A DNA stretch of 64,000 nucleotides from Candidatus Sysuiplasma acidicola. Lineage in GTDB: Archaea; Thermoplasmatota; Thermoplasmata; Sysuiplasmatales; Sysuiplasmataceae. Below are positions 16,724 to 25,837 of this stretch, piece after piece (position 1 is the first letter of the stretch; each line of letters starts with the position of its first letter). Under the pieces are notes generated by a model. That model was not told the origin of the DNA. It saw nothing but the letters and a program-made list of their open reading frames with translations, and did no database searches. The position numbers and the translations under genes were made by a program. Where the stretch lies: the NCBI GenBank assembly GCA_019721035.1, contig JAHEAA010000004.1, forward strand, positions 62,001 through 126,000. The letters run 5' to 3'.

Positions 16724-18868
16724 ATGCCATCCGCGGCTAAACGTCAAAACAGGCTGGAAGGGGAACACAGCACATATCTCAGTCATGCGGCCAATCAGCG
16801 TGTCGACTGGTTTCCCTGGTGCGACGAGGCATTCAGCAGGGCCAGAGAGCAGAAGAAGCCTATTCTTCTCGACATCGGCGCCTCGTGGTGCCACTGGTGT
16901 CATGTGATGGACGACGGCACATATGAGCATGAGTCAGTTGCGGAGAGGATCAATCGGCATTTTGTTGCAATAAAGGTAGACAGGGACGAACGACCGGACA
17001 TCGATGCGAGATATCAGAAAGCAGTGAATGCGATGACCGGTCAGGGCGGATGGCCGCTGACTGTTTTCATGGACGACGACGGGAGACCGTTTTACGGCGG
17101 CACGTATTTTCCGCCGGAATCCTCCGGCGGGATGCCGGGATTCCTGGAAGTCCTCGATAAGGTCAGCTCATATTATTCAGAAAGCGGCAGCGACGCCAGG
17201 GAAGTCGGAAGGCGTGTTGCGGCAGCCATCATGGAGGATAAAGCGCAACCACCCGGTGACGTGAAATCGTCTGTCGTCTCTGCAGCTCTTCATCGTATGG
17301 TCGAGGAGGCAGATGCCGCAAACGGCGGTTTCGGACATGCTCCTAAATTTCCGCATACTGCCGCGATGGAGTTCCTGATGGCGCAGATGAGCAGGGGTGA
17401 AACCGAAGCTGTCCCGGTGATCCTCATGACGCTCAACAGGATGCAGTCCGGCGGTATTCACGATCAGATAGGTGGCGGTTTTCACAGGTATTCTACGGAC
17501 CATGCATGGATAGTGCCGCATTTTGAGAAGATGACTTATGACAACGCTGGTCTCATCCGCAACTACCTGCATGGATATCAGATTTTTCATGACGAAGAAT
17601 ACAGGAAGACTGCCGACGGCATTGCGGCTTTCTTCGTCAACACGCTTTATGGAGATAACGGTTTTTTCGCGAGTCAGGATGCCGACGCTTTTCCCGGAGA
17701 CGACGGCGACTTCTGGACATGGACACCAGCAGAACTCTCCGAGGCTGCAACCGGAAGGGAGAGAGAGGCTGCTGCGCTCCATTTTCACATCCGCGGTGCG
17801 GCCGAAATGCACGGGAGAAGAGACAGACATGTGCTCTACAGAGCCATGGATGCAGTTGAAGTGGCTGAAAGCATGTCGCTCGGGAAAGACGAAACACAGA
17901 AATTGATTTCCTCGGCAATGGAAAAAATGCTCGAAGCGAGAAAACGCCGACCTGTGCCCAGTGTCGACAGAACGGTGTATTCAAACTGGAATGGAATGGC
18001 TATCAGCTCGCTTTACGAATATGCGCGAACATTTCTTAACGAGGACATTGCGTCAAAATGCAGGCTTGCCGTAGACGCTGCGTTAGCATCTTCGTTCGAC
18101 GAGGAGCAAGGTTTCCTGCATACGGTCGGTGGCAATCGCGCGGTGCATGGTCTGCTGGAGGATCAGGTCCACATGGGCCACGCGCTGCTGGATGCTTTTT
18201 GTTATCATGGCGTTCCTGCGTATATTTCCGCCGCGAAATCAGTTGCCGAAATCATTGTTCTCGATTATGCTCTTCCCTCCGGCGCACTGAATGATATCGA
18301 CCGGAGAGTCGAGGCACAAAAAAATACCGGCCTTCACTCTTCTGATAATGTGCAGTTATTCGATTCACCCTGCGCCTCTCCAAATGCAAGTGCATCTTTA
18401 TTCCTCCAGCGGATTGCATCGATTACGGGCGATTCAACGTTCGATCGTCATGCAGCGGGAATACTAATGTATTCAGTGCCGAGATGCGCTGGTTCAGGGA
18501 CTTATGCGGGTGCAATGTTTCAGGCCATGGATATGCAGTTGAACGGCATACCTCAGATTGTCATAGCCGGGGATGCGTCATCTCCGGGATTCATGGAGCT
18601 CAGGCGGGCTGCCGGTGCCGCGTATCTTCCTGGAAAAGAAGTGATTTGCGTCGACACCACTTCTTCCGCCGCTCCACAATTTTCGGACACCGTCAATGCA
18701 ATGATACTCAAGTCTGCTTCTTCAGGCCGGGCGATAGCATTCCTCTGCACGGGAAAGACGTGTTCCGCTCCTGCGGACAACGCCACCGAGCTTCTCAGGC
18801 GTATTCATGATGCTCAATCGTCGAGGATACCTCCGTTTTCAAACGGTGGAGTGAAGCCGCATCAATGA
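16724..18868 (+). CDS. YyaL/SSP411-type thioredoxin-domain protein (DUF255)
   Basis: 714 residues: an N-terminal thioredoxin-like domain (about 30-160) with CHWCHVMD and GQGGWPLTVF, followed by a long (alpha/alpha)6-barrel-like region similar to cellobiose epimerase/N-acyl-glucosamine epimerase folds. The family is widespread, its reaction is not established; the CxxC suggests redox activity. The frame extends to 16664, but ATG 16724 (MPSAAKRQNRLEGE) begins just before the family's conserved DWFPWCDEAF region and looks the better start. Not linked to a pathway by neighbours. Confidence 0.88.
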   Translation: MPSAAKRQNRLEGEHSTYLSHAANQRVDWFPWCDEAFSRAREQKKPILLDIGASWCHWCHVMDDGTYEHESVAERINRHFVAIKVDRDERPDIDARYQKAVNAMTGQGGWPLTVFMDDDGRPFYGGTYFPPESSGGMPGFLEVLDKVSSYYSESGSDAREVGRRVAAAIMEDKAQPPGDVKSSVVSAALHRMVEEADAANGGFGHAPKFPHTAAMEFLMAQMSRGETEAVPVILMTLNRMQSGGIHDQIGGGFHRYSTDHAWIVPHFEKMTYDNAGLIRNYLHGYQIFHDEEYRKTADGIAAFFVNTLYGDNGFFASQDADAFPGDDGDFWTWTPAELSEAATGREREAAALHFHIRGAAEMHGRRDRHVLYRAMDAVEVAESMSLGKDETQKLISSAMEKMLEARKRRPVPSVDRTVYSNWNGMAISSLYEYARTFLNEDIASKCRLAVDAALASSFDEEQGFLHTVGGNRAVHGLLEDQVHMGHALLDAFCYHGVPAYISAAKSVAEIIVLDYALPSGALNDIDRRVEAQKNTGLHSSDNVQLFDSPCASPNASASLFLQRIASITGDSTFDRHAAGILMYSVPRCAGSGTYAGAMFQAMDMQLNGIPQIVIAGDASSPGFMELRRAAGAAYLPGKEVICVDTTSSAAPQFSDTVNAMILKSASSGRAIAFLCTGKTCSAPADNATELLRRIHDAQSSRIPPFSNGGVKPHQ

Positions 18869-19078
18869 TTTAGCACGCTATCCTGCACACAACGCCGCGT
18901 GAATCCATTCTGAGTCACGATTCCTGCAGGGAATGTGTGGGAATGGAATCGAACGCTCTTCCGGCAATAGGCTGTTTCTGTCAGCTTGCTCAGGCAGATT
19001 TGAGTTGGAGAATGGCAAAGTGAAAAGGCTGAACTCATACGGAGCATTGCTCATGAATTCGAAATAGGCAGTGGTGAC

Positions 19079-19612
19079 ATGTCTGAGGTAGAGTGGATAA
19101 GGAAGTGGTACGATTACAACGCATTCGTCCGACAGAGATATCTGGAAACGCTGTCGAAGCTCCCGCCGGAGGAGTTGACGCGGGATCGGGGAGCATCGTT
19201 TCCGACATTGCTCGACATCTTCGCTCATTCACTGGGAGGCACCGAAACATGGATTGTCAGAATGTCGGCGCTGAACAGCAAACCGTTCAAACCATTCGAC
19301 GGCCCGGACGACCTTTCTCTGGACGACATCCGTCAATATGATAAGTCAGTTCAGGAACAGGTCATACGTTTCTTCTCGAGGCTCACTGATAGAGACCTCG
19401 ACCGGACATATCTGGTTCCGAAACTTCCACCGTGGTGGGACGAAGATTTCACGACGTCGATTCGTTCAACTCTCCTGCATGTTATTGAGCATGAGTTGCA
19501 GCATCGCGGAGAGCTGAACGCTCTGTTGTGGCAAATCAATGTGGAACCGCCTATCACGAACTGGCGCGACTTTGGGCAAATGCATACAGACCCGTCGAGC
19601 GCGAAAGAGTAA
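19079..19612 (+). CDS. DinB-family four-helix protein (paralog A)
   Basis: 177 residues, DinB/YfiT fold. The metal-binding histidine triad is visible: His61 in DIFAHSLGG and two in HVIEHELQHRGE. Bacterial relatives include thiol-dependent transferases using mycothiol or bacillithiol, but the archaeal substrate is unknown. It is convergent with and clearly related to the DinB gene at 19746-20273; shared blocks are DRGASFP and EHELQHRGELNALLWQ. Confidence 0.85.
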   Translation: MSEVEWIRKWYDYNAFVRQRYLETLSKLPPEELTRDRGASFPTLLDIFAHSLGGTETWIVRMSALNSKPFKPFDGPDDLSLDDIRQYDKSVQEQVIRFFSRLTDRDLDRTYLVPKLPPWWDEDFTTSIRSTLLHVIEHELQHRGELNALLWQINVEPPITNWRDFGQMHTDPSSAKE

Positions 19613-19745
19613 ACCGGCAGGTTGGAGCACAGATCGGACTGCAGATGAATCCGATTAACGTTATCAGGGTGTCTGTAAAGCAAATTGATGTGATGCCAGG
19701 ATCTTGCCTGAACCAAGCAAACCTTGCTGTCACTAGTGAAGCGGT

Positions 19746-20273
19746 TCACTCTGCAAGATTACTGCTGAACCAGGCGCGTGTCGGAGCATCAACGTCCATT
19801 TGCCAGAAGAGGGCATTCATTTCGCCGCGATGCTGCAGTTCTTCTTCGACCATGTGCCAGATGATGGTTCTCAGGTTGACCTTCATTTCGAACGGTTTTC
19901 CATTCCCTGCAACACCGCGGATAACATAACTCTCGTTCAATTTCTCCGCTGTTAATGACTCTGCGAGCTGCCTGCTGACTTCAGCGATGCGGCTGATATG
20001 CTTTCGGATTTGCGACTCCGAAATGCGTCCTTTGATCTCGGTGTGCGTTTCCTGGTGATTCTGCGGCACGCTTTCGAACCACCAGATGTTGTTGTCAATA
20101 ATGTGAAGAAAGATGTCCTGGATGGACGGAAACGATGCGCCCCTGTCTTTCAATCGATCGGATTCTGGCAGCAGGAAAAGCGTATCCATGTATCCGGTCC
20201 GTGTCTCCACCAGCCATTCTATCCAGGCCCGGGCCAGTGTCACTTCATCGATTTTCTTTACTTCGGAAGACAT
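19746..20273 (-). CDS. DinB-family four-helix protein (paralog B)
   Basis: 175 residues with the same skeleton as paralog A: DRGASFPSIQDIFLHIIDNN, then TIIWHMVEEELQHRGEMNALFWQ. In the second helix pair the triad is His, His, His as in other DinB proteins. It follows the VOC gene by 29 bp, so those two probably form an operon; both families often handle small electrophiles or thiol adducts, which suggests a detoxification pair (inference). Confidence 0.85.
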   Translation of the reverse strand: MSSEVKKIDEVTLARAWIEWLVETRTGYMDTLFLLPESDRLKDRGASFPSIQDIFLHIIDNNIWWFESVPQNHQETHTEIKGRISESQIRKHISRIAEVSRQLAESLTAEKLNESYVIRGVAGNGKPFEMKVNLRTIIWHMVEEELQHRGEMNALFWQMDVDAPTRAWFSSNLAE

Positions 20274-20302
20274 AATTCACCTCATTGCAGCGAGTCGGAC
20301 AG

Positions 20303-20695
20303 TTACTTTGGGAAATGCGATATTTCCCACAGGTTCCCCTCCGGATCTTCAAAGAATGCGAATCTCTGGCCGTTGCTCCTGGATGCAGGCGGCTGCAGGA
20401 ACCGCACGCCTTTCTTACGTAATTCCTCGTACGCGCGATCTGTGTCCTCAAGGAACACTGCAAAGTAGTTTCGCTGGATGAGGTTTTCCCCCGGTCTTAC
20501 GCGATCCACTGGAATCTCCCCTGCAAGTCCTTCCGCGGAAATCAACGCAACACCAGGGCCGCCTTTGCCGAAAGTGAGATACGCGAACTCGTCCGAAAGC
20601 TCCTGCTGTTTCAATCCGATAATATCTCTGTAAAATTCGGCACACTTCCTGACATCTCTGACTGTCAGAGCATAAGCGTTGAAATGATCAATCAC
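20303..20695 (-). CDS. VOC-superfamily (glyoxalase/bleomycin-resistance fold) protein
   Basis: 130 residues, a single VOC unit of two beta-alpha-beta-beta-beta modules. NAYALTVRDVRKCAEFYRDIIGL opens the first module, YFAVFLEDTDRAYEELRKKGV the second, and FFEDPEGNLWEIS ends with the conserved metal-ligand Glu. Substrate unknown. First gene of a likely VOC-DinB operon. Confidence 0.88.
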   Translation of the reverse strand: MIDHFNAYALTVRDVRKCAEFYRDIIGLKQQELSDEFAYLTFGKGGPGVALISAEGLAGEIPVDRVRPGENLIQRNYFAVFLEDTDRAYEELRKKGVRFLQPPASRSNGQRFAFFEDPEGNLWEISHFPK

Positions 20696-20852
20696 GGAAT
20701 CCCCCCATGATGCGGCGGGTAATCGGCGGCCTGTCGCACCTGATTTCGAAATTGCAACCGGCTATAATATCATATCTGGACGGCCGGCGGCACTCAGGGC
20801 GGCTGATTTAAAATCCACGCGTCCGGCTCATGCGTTCTTCACGATTCGTTTT

Positions 20853-21017
20853 TCAGTCATTGAGGGTGGCTTCGCAGAGCTTCCCTCTGTCCCAGCGCAG
20901 TCCCCTTCCCTCGGCGCAGTCTCTGCAGAGAATCACAAAGCCGCCGGGACTCATGAGATCGCTGAACTTCTTTAAGTCAATCAGCTCAACTGGCATCTGG
21001 CACTCTGCGCATTGCAT
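20853..21017 (-). CDS. 54-residue zinc-ribbon protein
   Basis: A gene too short for the usual length cut-off. ATG 21017 starts MQCAECQMPVELIDLKKFSD and the frame ends at TGA 20853. Two Cys-x2-Cys knuckles, Cys3/Cys6 and the pair in VILCRDCAEG, are 28 residues apart, the layout of a single zinc ribbon. It is followed by a charged tail with one more Cys. It lies 43 bp downstream of the SAMP gene on the same strand; AGTTAATTAG about 34 bases upstream may be its own promoter. Such proteins often bind nucleic acid or act as small adaptor subunits. Confidence 0.7.
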   Translation of the reverse strand: MQCAECQMPVELIDLKKFSDLMSPGGFVILCRDCAEGRGLRWDRGKLCEATLND

Positions 21018-21060
21018 TCAGATCGTATCGCATTAGGCTGGACAGGCTAATTAACTTTGC

Positions 21061-21339
21061 TTATCCGCCTGACACCGCGGGCACAACATCCACCGTCGAA
21101 TCACGCCTGACTGCGGTCTTCTCCCCTGCCAGAAATCTGATGTCCTTTCCGTCGACGTATACGTTGATGTAGCGTCTCAGCACGTTTCCATCCTGGTATA
21201 TTCTTCTCCTGAATTCATCGCCGAAAATACCGCCGAGCTTTTCAAACAGCTTGTCAACTGATCCTTCAAAATCCAGCTCCAGCTCCCTGTTTCCTCTGGT
21301 AATGGACTGCATCGATGACGAGAAATTTACTGTTACCAT
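21061..21339 (-). CDS. Ubiquitin-like MoaD/ThiS-family protein (SAMP-like)
   Basis: 92 residues, beta-grasp fold, ending in VPAVSGG; the C-terminal Gly-Gly is the site adenylated by an E1-like enzyme. Archaeal members serve as sulfur carriers for molybdopterin or tRNA thiolation and as protein modifiers (SAMPs). YINVYVDGKDIRFLAGEKTAV is typical of MoaD. The start is 5 bases from the threonine synthase stop, so the two are cotranscribed; such thrC-moaD pairing suggests a sulfur carrier role, which is not proven. Confidence 0.85.
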   Translation of the reverse strand: MVTVNFSSSMQSITRGNRELELDFEGSVDKLFEKLGGIFGDEFRRRIYQDGNVLRRYINVYVDGKDIRFLAGEKTAVRRDSTVDVVPAVSGG

Positions 21340-21343
21340 TCAA

Positions 21344-22627
21344 TCACACCGTTCCCGCATTGTAGCCGAAAATCGGCAGTACGTTTTCAATCTCCGCCTT
21401 AACCTCGTATGTGCTTCCGACGACGCCGCCTGTGAGGTGGGACGGCGTTTTGAGCCCGTTGCCCGTAATGAGGCACACGACCCTTTCATTTCCGCTTATG
21501 GTTCCGTCTTCAACCTTCCTTCTGAGGGAAGCGATGACAGTGCCGCCTGCAGGTTCGGTGAATATGCCCTCCTTCCTTGCGAGGAGCATCTGTCCTTCGA
21601 TAATCTCGCTGTCCGATGGGGCGTCAGCAAAACCTCCGGTCTCTCTTATTATCGACAGTGCCTCCAGACCGGAAGCCGGATTGCCGATAGCCAGTGATTC
21701 GGCGACTGTATCGGGGTCGCGGACTGGTCTTATTATGTCGTCACCCCTCGCGTATGCATCGGCAACGGTGGAGCAACCCGAAGGCTGCGCTCCGGAAATT
21801 ATGCAGTTCCCCTCGCTGATGCCGTATCGCCTGAACTCGTTGAGCCCTTTGTTCACTGCAGTCAGCAGTGCTCCGGATCCGATTGGCACTATCATCCTGT
21901 CCGGTTCTTCCCAGCCGAGCTGTTCGACGACCTCCATCGCCAGCGTCTTTGATCCTTCGACATAATACGGTCTGAGGTTGATGTTGACGAAGCCAATATT
22001 CAGCCTGTCTGTGATGAGATTTGAAATCCGGTTGGCGTCGTCGTATGTTCCTTCGACCGAAATCACTTTTGCGCCGTATGCCAGCGCAGACAGAATCTTG
22101 GTGCGATCCGTATCCGCCGGTATGATGACATAACAGGGAATGCGGTATCTTGCCGCGGCCGCCGCGGTAGCTCCTGCCAGATTGCCGGTCGATGCGCAGC
22201 CCACTCCGTCCAGTCCGAATTCGAGTATTTTGGGTATGGACACGGCTACCGGCCTGTCCTTGAATGAATAGGTGGGGTTGACGGTGTCATCCTTGATGAA
22301 CAGTTCCCTAATACCTATCTCTTCCGCAAGATTTTTGCAATTCCTCAGTGGAGTGAGCCCGGGGTTAAGCCCGGCTCTCCCTGCCGCGGGATTAACGGGA
22401 AGAAGTGGCCAGTACCTCCAGATACTGGGCGGTCCTGCGCTTATGTTCTTTCTGCTCAGGGCAGCCTCCACTCTGTTCTCGTCATATCGTACCTCGAGCG
22501 GCGCAAAACATTCATCGCATGCATTTGACATTGAGAGGGGAAAGGATTTTCCGCATTCCTTGCAGAAGAGTCCCTTCGCAAGGTTGTCTGTTTTACCGTT
22601 CTCATTTGACTCGTGCGCTATCATCAT
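21344..22627 (-). CDS. thrC: Threonine synthase
   Basis: PLP enzyme turning O-phosphohomoserine into threonine. 427 residues. An N-terminal zinc ribbon (CKECGKSFP, CDECFAP) is followed by the fold-type II PLP domain; the PLP lysine lies in PTYSFKDRP, and GCASTGNLAGATAA binds the phosphate. ATG 22627 or 22624 sits 23-26 bases from TTTAATAAAACC read on the minus strand. Upstream gene of the SAMP-like protein in one operon. Confidence 0.93.
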   Translation of the reverse strand: MMIAHESNENGKTDNLAKGLFCKECGKSFPLSMSNACDECFAPLEVRYDENRVEAALSRKNISAGPPSIWRYWPLLPVNPAAGRAGLNPGLTPLRNCKNLAEEIGIRELFIKDDTVNPTYSFKDRPVAVSIPKILEFGLDGVGCASTGNLAGATAAAAARYRIPCYVIIPADTDRTKILSALAYGAKVISVEGTYDDANRISNLITDRLNIGFVNINLRPYYVEGSKTLAMEVVEQLGWEEPDRMIVPIGSGALLTAVNKGLNEFRRYGISEGNCIISGAQPSGCSTVADAYARGDDIIRPVRDPDTVAESLAIGNPASGLEALSIIRETGGFADAPSDSEIIEGQMLLARKEGIFTEPAGGTVIASLRRKVEDGTISGNERVVCLITGNGLKTPSHLTGGVVGSTYEVKAEIENVLPIFGYNAGTV

Positions 22628-22643
22628 TGCTTCTCATGTTGAA

Positions 22644-22655
22644 CTTTAATAAAAC
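22644..22655 (-). promoter_or_regulatory. TATA-like box of thrC
   Basis: GTTTTATTAAAG on the minus strand is centred 23-26 bases from the tandem ATG codons at 22627 and 22624. Confidence 0.45.
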
Positions 22656-22825
22656 CAATGTTGATACAAAAATTCGTAATAGAATATGTGTGATGCACGA
22701 TTGTATGCATGCTGCGTGTCTGAAACGTGCCGTTCCGGAGTGCAATCATGGGAGTGACGAGAAATTCCCTGCATTCATCTTCTCCTTCTTCATGCACGCC
22801 GGCTGCGTCGGTGTATTCCAATATG

Positions 22826-22835
22826 AATTAATATG
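22826..22835 (+). promoter_or_regulatory. TATA-like box of the XRE-CBS regulator
   Basis: AATTAATATG is centred 26 bases before ATG 22857, so the mRNA is expected to be leaderless. Confidence 0.5.
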
Positions 22836-22856
22836 TGAATATCATTAGCAGCGGCG

Positions 22857-23420
22857 ATGGCTTTTCCTGCAGTCACCGACATAAAGAAGATGCGAAAACA
22901 GCTAGATATGACGCAGAACGAACTGGCCAAAGCCTCGCAGGTGAGCCAGTCGACGATCGCAAAGCTGGAGAGAAACACTATCTCCGCTAGCTACGAGATA
23001 GTGACGAGGGTGTTTTCGGCTCTGGAAAATGAGGGAAAAGTGCGAAAGATAAAGAAAACAGCCAGGGATGTTCTCCATGCTTCGATAGTTACCGTAGCCA
23101 ACCAGGCAACACTGGCAGAAGTCGGCGACATGATGAAAAAGCGCGGTTATTCACAGATGCCCGTAATGAACGGCGAGAGTGTGGTCGGAAGCATCTCCGA
23201 AGAGGCTATACTGGGCAAACTGAGACAGGGGTTGAGCATCGATGAACTGTCGGAAATAAAGGTGGAGGAAGTCATGAACGAGGCATACCCCGTCATTCCC
23301 GAAGAGACACCGGTCGAAACGGTTGCGACACTTCTGTATCACAGTTCCGCCGTGCTGGTGCAGCGGCGCGGAAAGATATGCGGGATCATAACCAAATCGG
23401 ATCTGCTGAAGCTCATTTAG
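22857..23420 (+). CDS. XRE-type HTH regulator fused to paired CBS domains
   Basis: 187 residues. Residues about 8-60 form an XRE helix-turn-helix (MTQNELAKASQVSQSTIAKLER), then two CBS motifs from about 70 to the end (VTVANQATLAEVGDMMKKRG and YPVIPEETPVETVATLLYHS). CBS pairs usually bind adenine nucleotides or SAM, so this is probably a ligand-controlled transcription factor. The architecture is common in archaea. It lies between threonine synthase (divergent) and glutamate dehydrogenase (convergent). Confidence 0.9.
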   Translation: MAFPAVTDIKKMRKQLDMTQNELAKASQVSQSTIAKLERNTISASYEIVTRVFSALENEGKVRKIKKTARDVLHASIVTVANQATLAEVGDMMKKRGYSQMPVMNGESVVGSISEEAILGKLRQGLSIDELSEIKVEEVMNEAYPVIPEETPVETVATLLYHSSAVLVQRRGKICGIITKSDLLKLI

Positions 23421-23480
23421 AGAAAAAGAGGTTAAAGTGTTTGTATTCTGCTGCTTCTGAAACCGAAGCCCGGTGCTCGT

Positions 23481-24734
23481 TCAGGGCCAGAGACCCCTCG
23501 CCATATGCGCGTCGACGACCTTCTTTACGGCGTATACATACGCGGCCGTCCTCATGTCAATGTTCTCCTTCTTCGAGATCGGGAGAATTCCCTCGTAAGC
23601 GCTTGTCATGACTCTCTCCAGTTTCTGGTTCACTTCCTCCAGAGACCAGAAGAAGCTCTGTATGTCCTGCACCCATTCGAAGTAGCTCACGGTTACTCCT
23701 CCTGCGTTTGCGAGAACGTCAGGCATGAGCAATACGCCGTTCTTGAAAAGTATCTCATCCGCTCTCGGCGTAGTCGGCCCGTTTGCTTCTTCCACAATCA
23801 TCTTTGCCTTGATGGATGAGGCGTTCTTTTCTGTAATCTGGTTCTCAAGTGCCGCAGGTACAAGCATGTCAACGTCCAGCGTCAGCAGTTCCTCGTTGGA
23901 AATGCTCTTTGTTCCCGGGAAGTTGATGACTGAACCTGTCTTAGCCTTGTGCGCATCTAGCTTCTGTATGTCAAGTCCGTCCTTGCTGTAGATGCCACCC
24001 TTGCTGTCGCTCACCGCAACCACCTTTGAGCCAAGACCGCTGTTGAAGAGTCTCGCGCCTATTGCTCCCGCGTTTCCGTAGCCCTGGACAGCAACGGTTG
24101 CTTTCTTTGTGTCTATGCCTGCCGTCTTCGCTGCCGCCTTTGCAACATACATCGCGCCCCTTGCGGTGGCTTCACCACGCCCCTCGGAGCCGCCGACGCT
24201 CAGTGGTTTCCCGGTAACAACGCCCGGAACGGAATATCCCTTTATCATGCTGAATGTGTCCATCATCCATGCCATAGTCTGGGAATCGGTGTAGACATCC
24301 GGAGCAGGTATGTCCTTCTCAGGCCCGATTATAATGCTTATCTCGGACGTGTATCTCCTAGTGAGCCTTTCGAGCTCGTTTTGGCTCAGCTTCTTCGGAT
24401 CGACGATTATTCCGCCCTTGGCGCCGCCAAACGGCAGATTCACAACGGCGGTTTTCCACGTCATCCATGCCGCAAGTGCCCTGACCTCGTTGAGCGTCAC
24501 GTTCGGGTGATACCTTACCCCTCCCTTGCAGGGGCCGCGTGAATAGTTGTACTGCACACGGTATCCGGTAAAGACCCTCACCGTGTCATTATCCATCCTT
24601 ACAGGGAAATTGACCGTGAGTTCCCTCTTTGGATGTGTCAGTATTTCCACCATGCCTGCATCCAGGTTCAGTATCTTTGCCGCTTTCTTTATCTGCGCTA
24701 CTGCAATCTCAAACTGATCCAGTTGTTCAGCCAT
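23481..24734 (-). CDS. gdhA: Glutamate dehydrogenase
   Basis: Reversible oxidative deamination of glutamate to 2-oxoglutarate, a main nitrogen and energy junction in peptide-using Thermoplasmata. 417 residues, the size of hexameric archaeal enzymes. GPCKGGVRYHP and the catalytic-lysine segment LPFGGAKGGIIVDPKKLS are present, as is the Rossmann loop VAVQGYGNAGAIGA. The coenzyme (NAD or NADP) cannot be set by eye. Single gene, convergent with the XRE-CBS regulator. Confidence 0.95.
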   Translation of the reverse strand: MAEQLDQFEIAVAQIKKAAKILNLDAGMVEILTHPKRELTVNFPVRMDNDTVRVFTGYRVQYNYSRGPCKGGVRYHPNVTLNEVRALAAWMTWKTAVVNLPFGGAKGGIIVDPKKLSQNELERLTRRYTSEISIIIGPEKDIPAPDVYTDSQTMAWMMDTFSMIKGYSVPGVVTGKPLSVGGSEGRGEATARGAMYVAKAAAKTAGIDTKKATVAVQGYGNAGAIGARLFNSGLGSKVVAVSDSKGGIYSKDGLDIQKLDAHKAKTGSVINFPGTKSISNEELLTLDVDMLVPAALENQITEKNASSIKAKMIVEEANGPTTPRADEILFKNGVLLMPDVLANAGGVTVSYFEWVQDIQSFFWSLEEVNQKLERVMTSAYEGILPISKKENIDMRTAAYVYAVKKVVDAHMARGLWP

Positions 24735-24791
24735 TTAATTACTTCCCGTTATTTCTGCACCACTTTGAAGTCCGACGGGTGCATTTAGCCA

Positions 24792-24977
24792 TCAAAAGCA
24801 TTGCTGTGATATTTTAAGCCTATCGATGTTACTTTTGAACAGTGTCATCCATGTTTTGCCCGCGGCAGTGACGGATATCCTGATACCGTTCTGCTTTTTC
24901 GAACGGAGAACGGTAAGTCCTGGCAGAATAGTAGCGCCGATGGGATGACCGTATTGAGTGAGCCTGAGAACCATCAT
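24792..24977 (-). CDS. Small hypothetical protein coupled to the SPOUT gene
   Basis: 61 residues, beta-rich with a basic C-terminal part. Its ATG shares one base with the TAA stop of the upstream gene (TAATG), a strong hint of translational coupling and of a real gene. It reads MMVLRLTQYGHPIGATILPG and then LRSKKQNGIRISVTAAGKTW; the basic strands could bind RNA. No family recognised. Confidence 0.55.
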   Translation of the reverse strand: MMVLRLTQYGHPIGATILPGLTVLRSKKQNGIRISVTAAGKTWMTLFKSNIDRLKISQQCF

Positions 24978-25552
24978 TACCGAGTCATCGCACTCCAGTC
25001 CCTTTTAAGTATTTCCAGCAGGCCCGGTGTGATGATGACTTTCTCTTCCACCATCGGATAACCATAAGGCAGTTGAGTGCTGTGTACATCATCCCATTTA
25101 ATCTCCACTTCTTCCGTTATTTCCAGTTCATCCAGCGAAGCACCGAGCAACAGCGCACGCGCAACAAAGACCGCGCTGTCTATGGTCATCTGTTTTTTTC
25201 CGAGATTTCTCGTTATATTTCTCTTCGGGTTGAATCTGCTTGTTATGTACTTCCTTGTTCTTCCTGATGGCCTGTCATGACCAAGTATCCCGCCGACGAT
25301 GACATAGCTGTGTGTGAACAGTTCTGCTCGGGTCAGTTCCCTGTCAGCCTGATGGTCCAGTATTATGCATCCGCGGCCTCCCGTGTACTCAACGGCGTCG
25401 CTGCCCACGGTTTTTCCCAGGGCTGCAATACTCGTCTTCATGACAGGGTTCTGAACATTCGTGTATGTGAGGTTTGGCCATATCTCTTTACAGTGTGCAT
25501 ACTCGGCCATGAGCCAGTCTGAATATTCTGTCTCGCAGTTCTCAATCAGCAT
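24977..25552 (-). CDS. SPOUT-superfamily SAM-dependent methyltransferase (DUF431/Sfm1-like)
   Basis: 191 residues from ATG 25552 (MLIENCETEYSDWLMAEYAH). The knot segment GGILGHDRPSGRT, then RNLGKKQMTIDSAVFVARAL, matches DUF431. The yeast member Sfm1 methylates an arginine of a ribosomal protein, while the archaeal group is usually annotated as an RNA methyltransferase, so the substrate is open. The frame stays open to 25645, but the extra N-terminal residues are basic and unlike the family. It is coupled to the 61-residue gene that follows. Confidence 0.8.
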   Translation of the reverse strand: MLIENCETEYSDWLMAEYAHCKEIWPNLTYTNVQNPVMKTSIAALGKTVGSDAVEYTGGRGCIILDHQADRELTRAELFTHSYVIVGGILGHDRPSGRTRKYITSRFNPKRNITRNLGKKQMTIDSAVFVARALLLGASLDELEITEEVEIKWDDVHSTQLPYGYPMVEEKVIITPGLLEILKRDWSAMTR

Positions 25553-25837
25553 TTCAGGATACTTTCTAACTGCTCTTCGGGTGTTTCCGGAAGTCCTCCC
25601 CCGCATTACTGAGACAGCCTTCCGACTACCAGATGCGGCAGGCACAATGTCACCAGCTGCTGCGCGAGACGATATGCATAATCGGCAGGACTCGGAGTGA
25701 ATGCGACGATAAAAAGGTGATTGTCAATATTGCCCGACGCACGATCCAAAAACGCGTGGAAGATGACGATTATCAACTGCTGTCACTTCTGTAAAAAAGG
25801 TTATTAATCGTATTGCGTGGTTGCTCTGCAGATCCTT

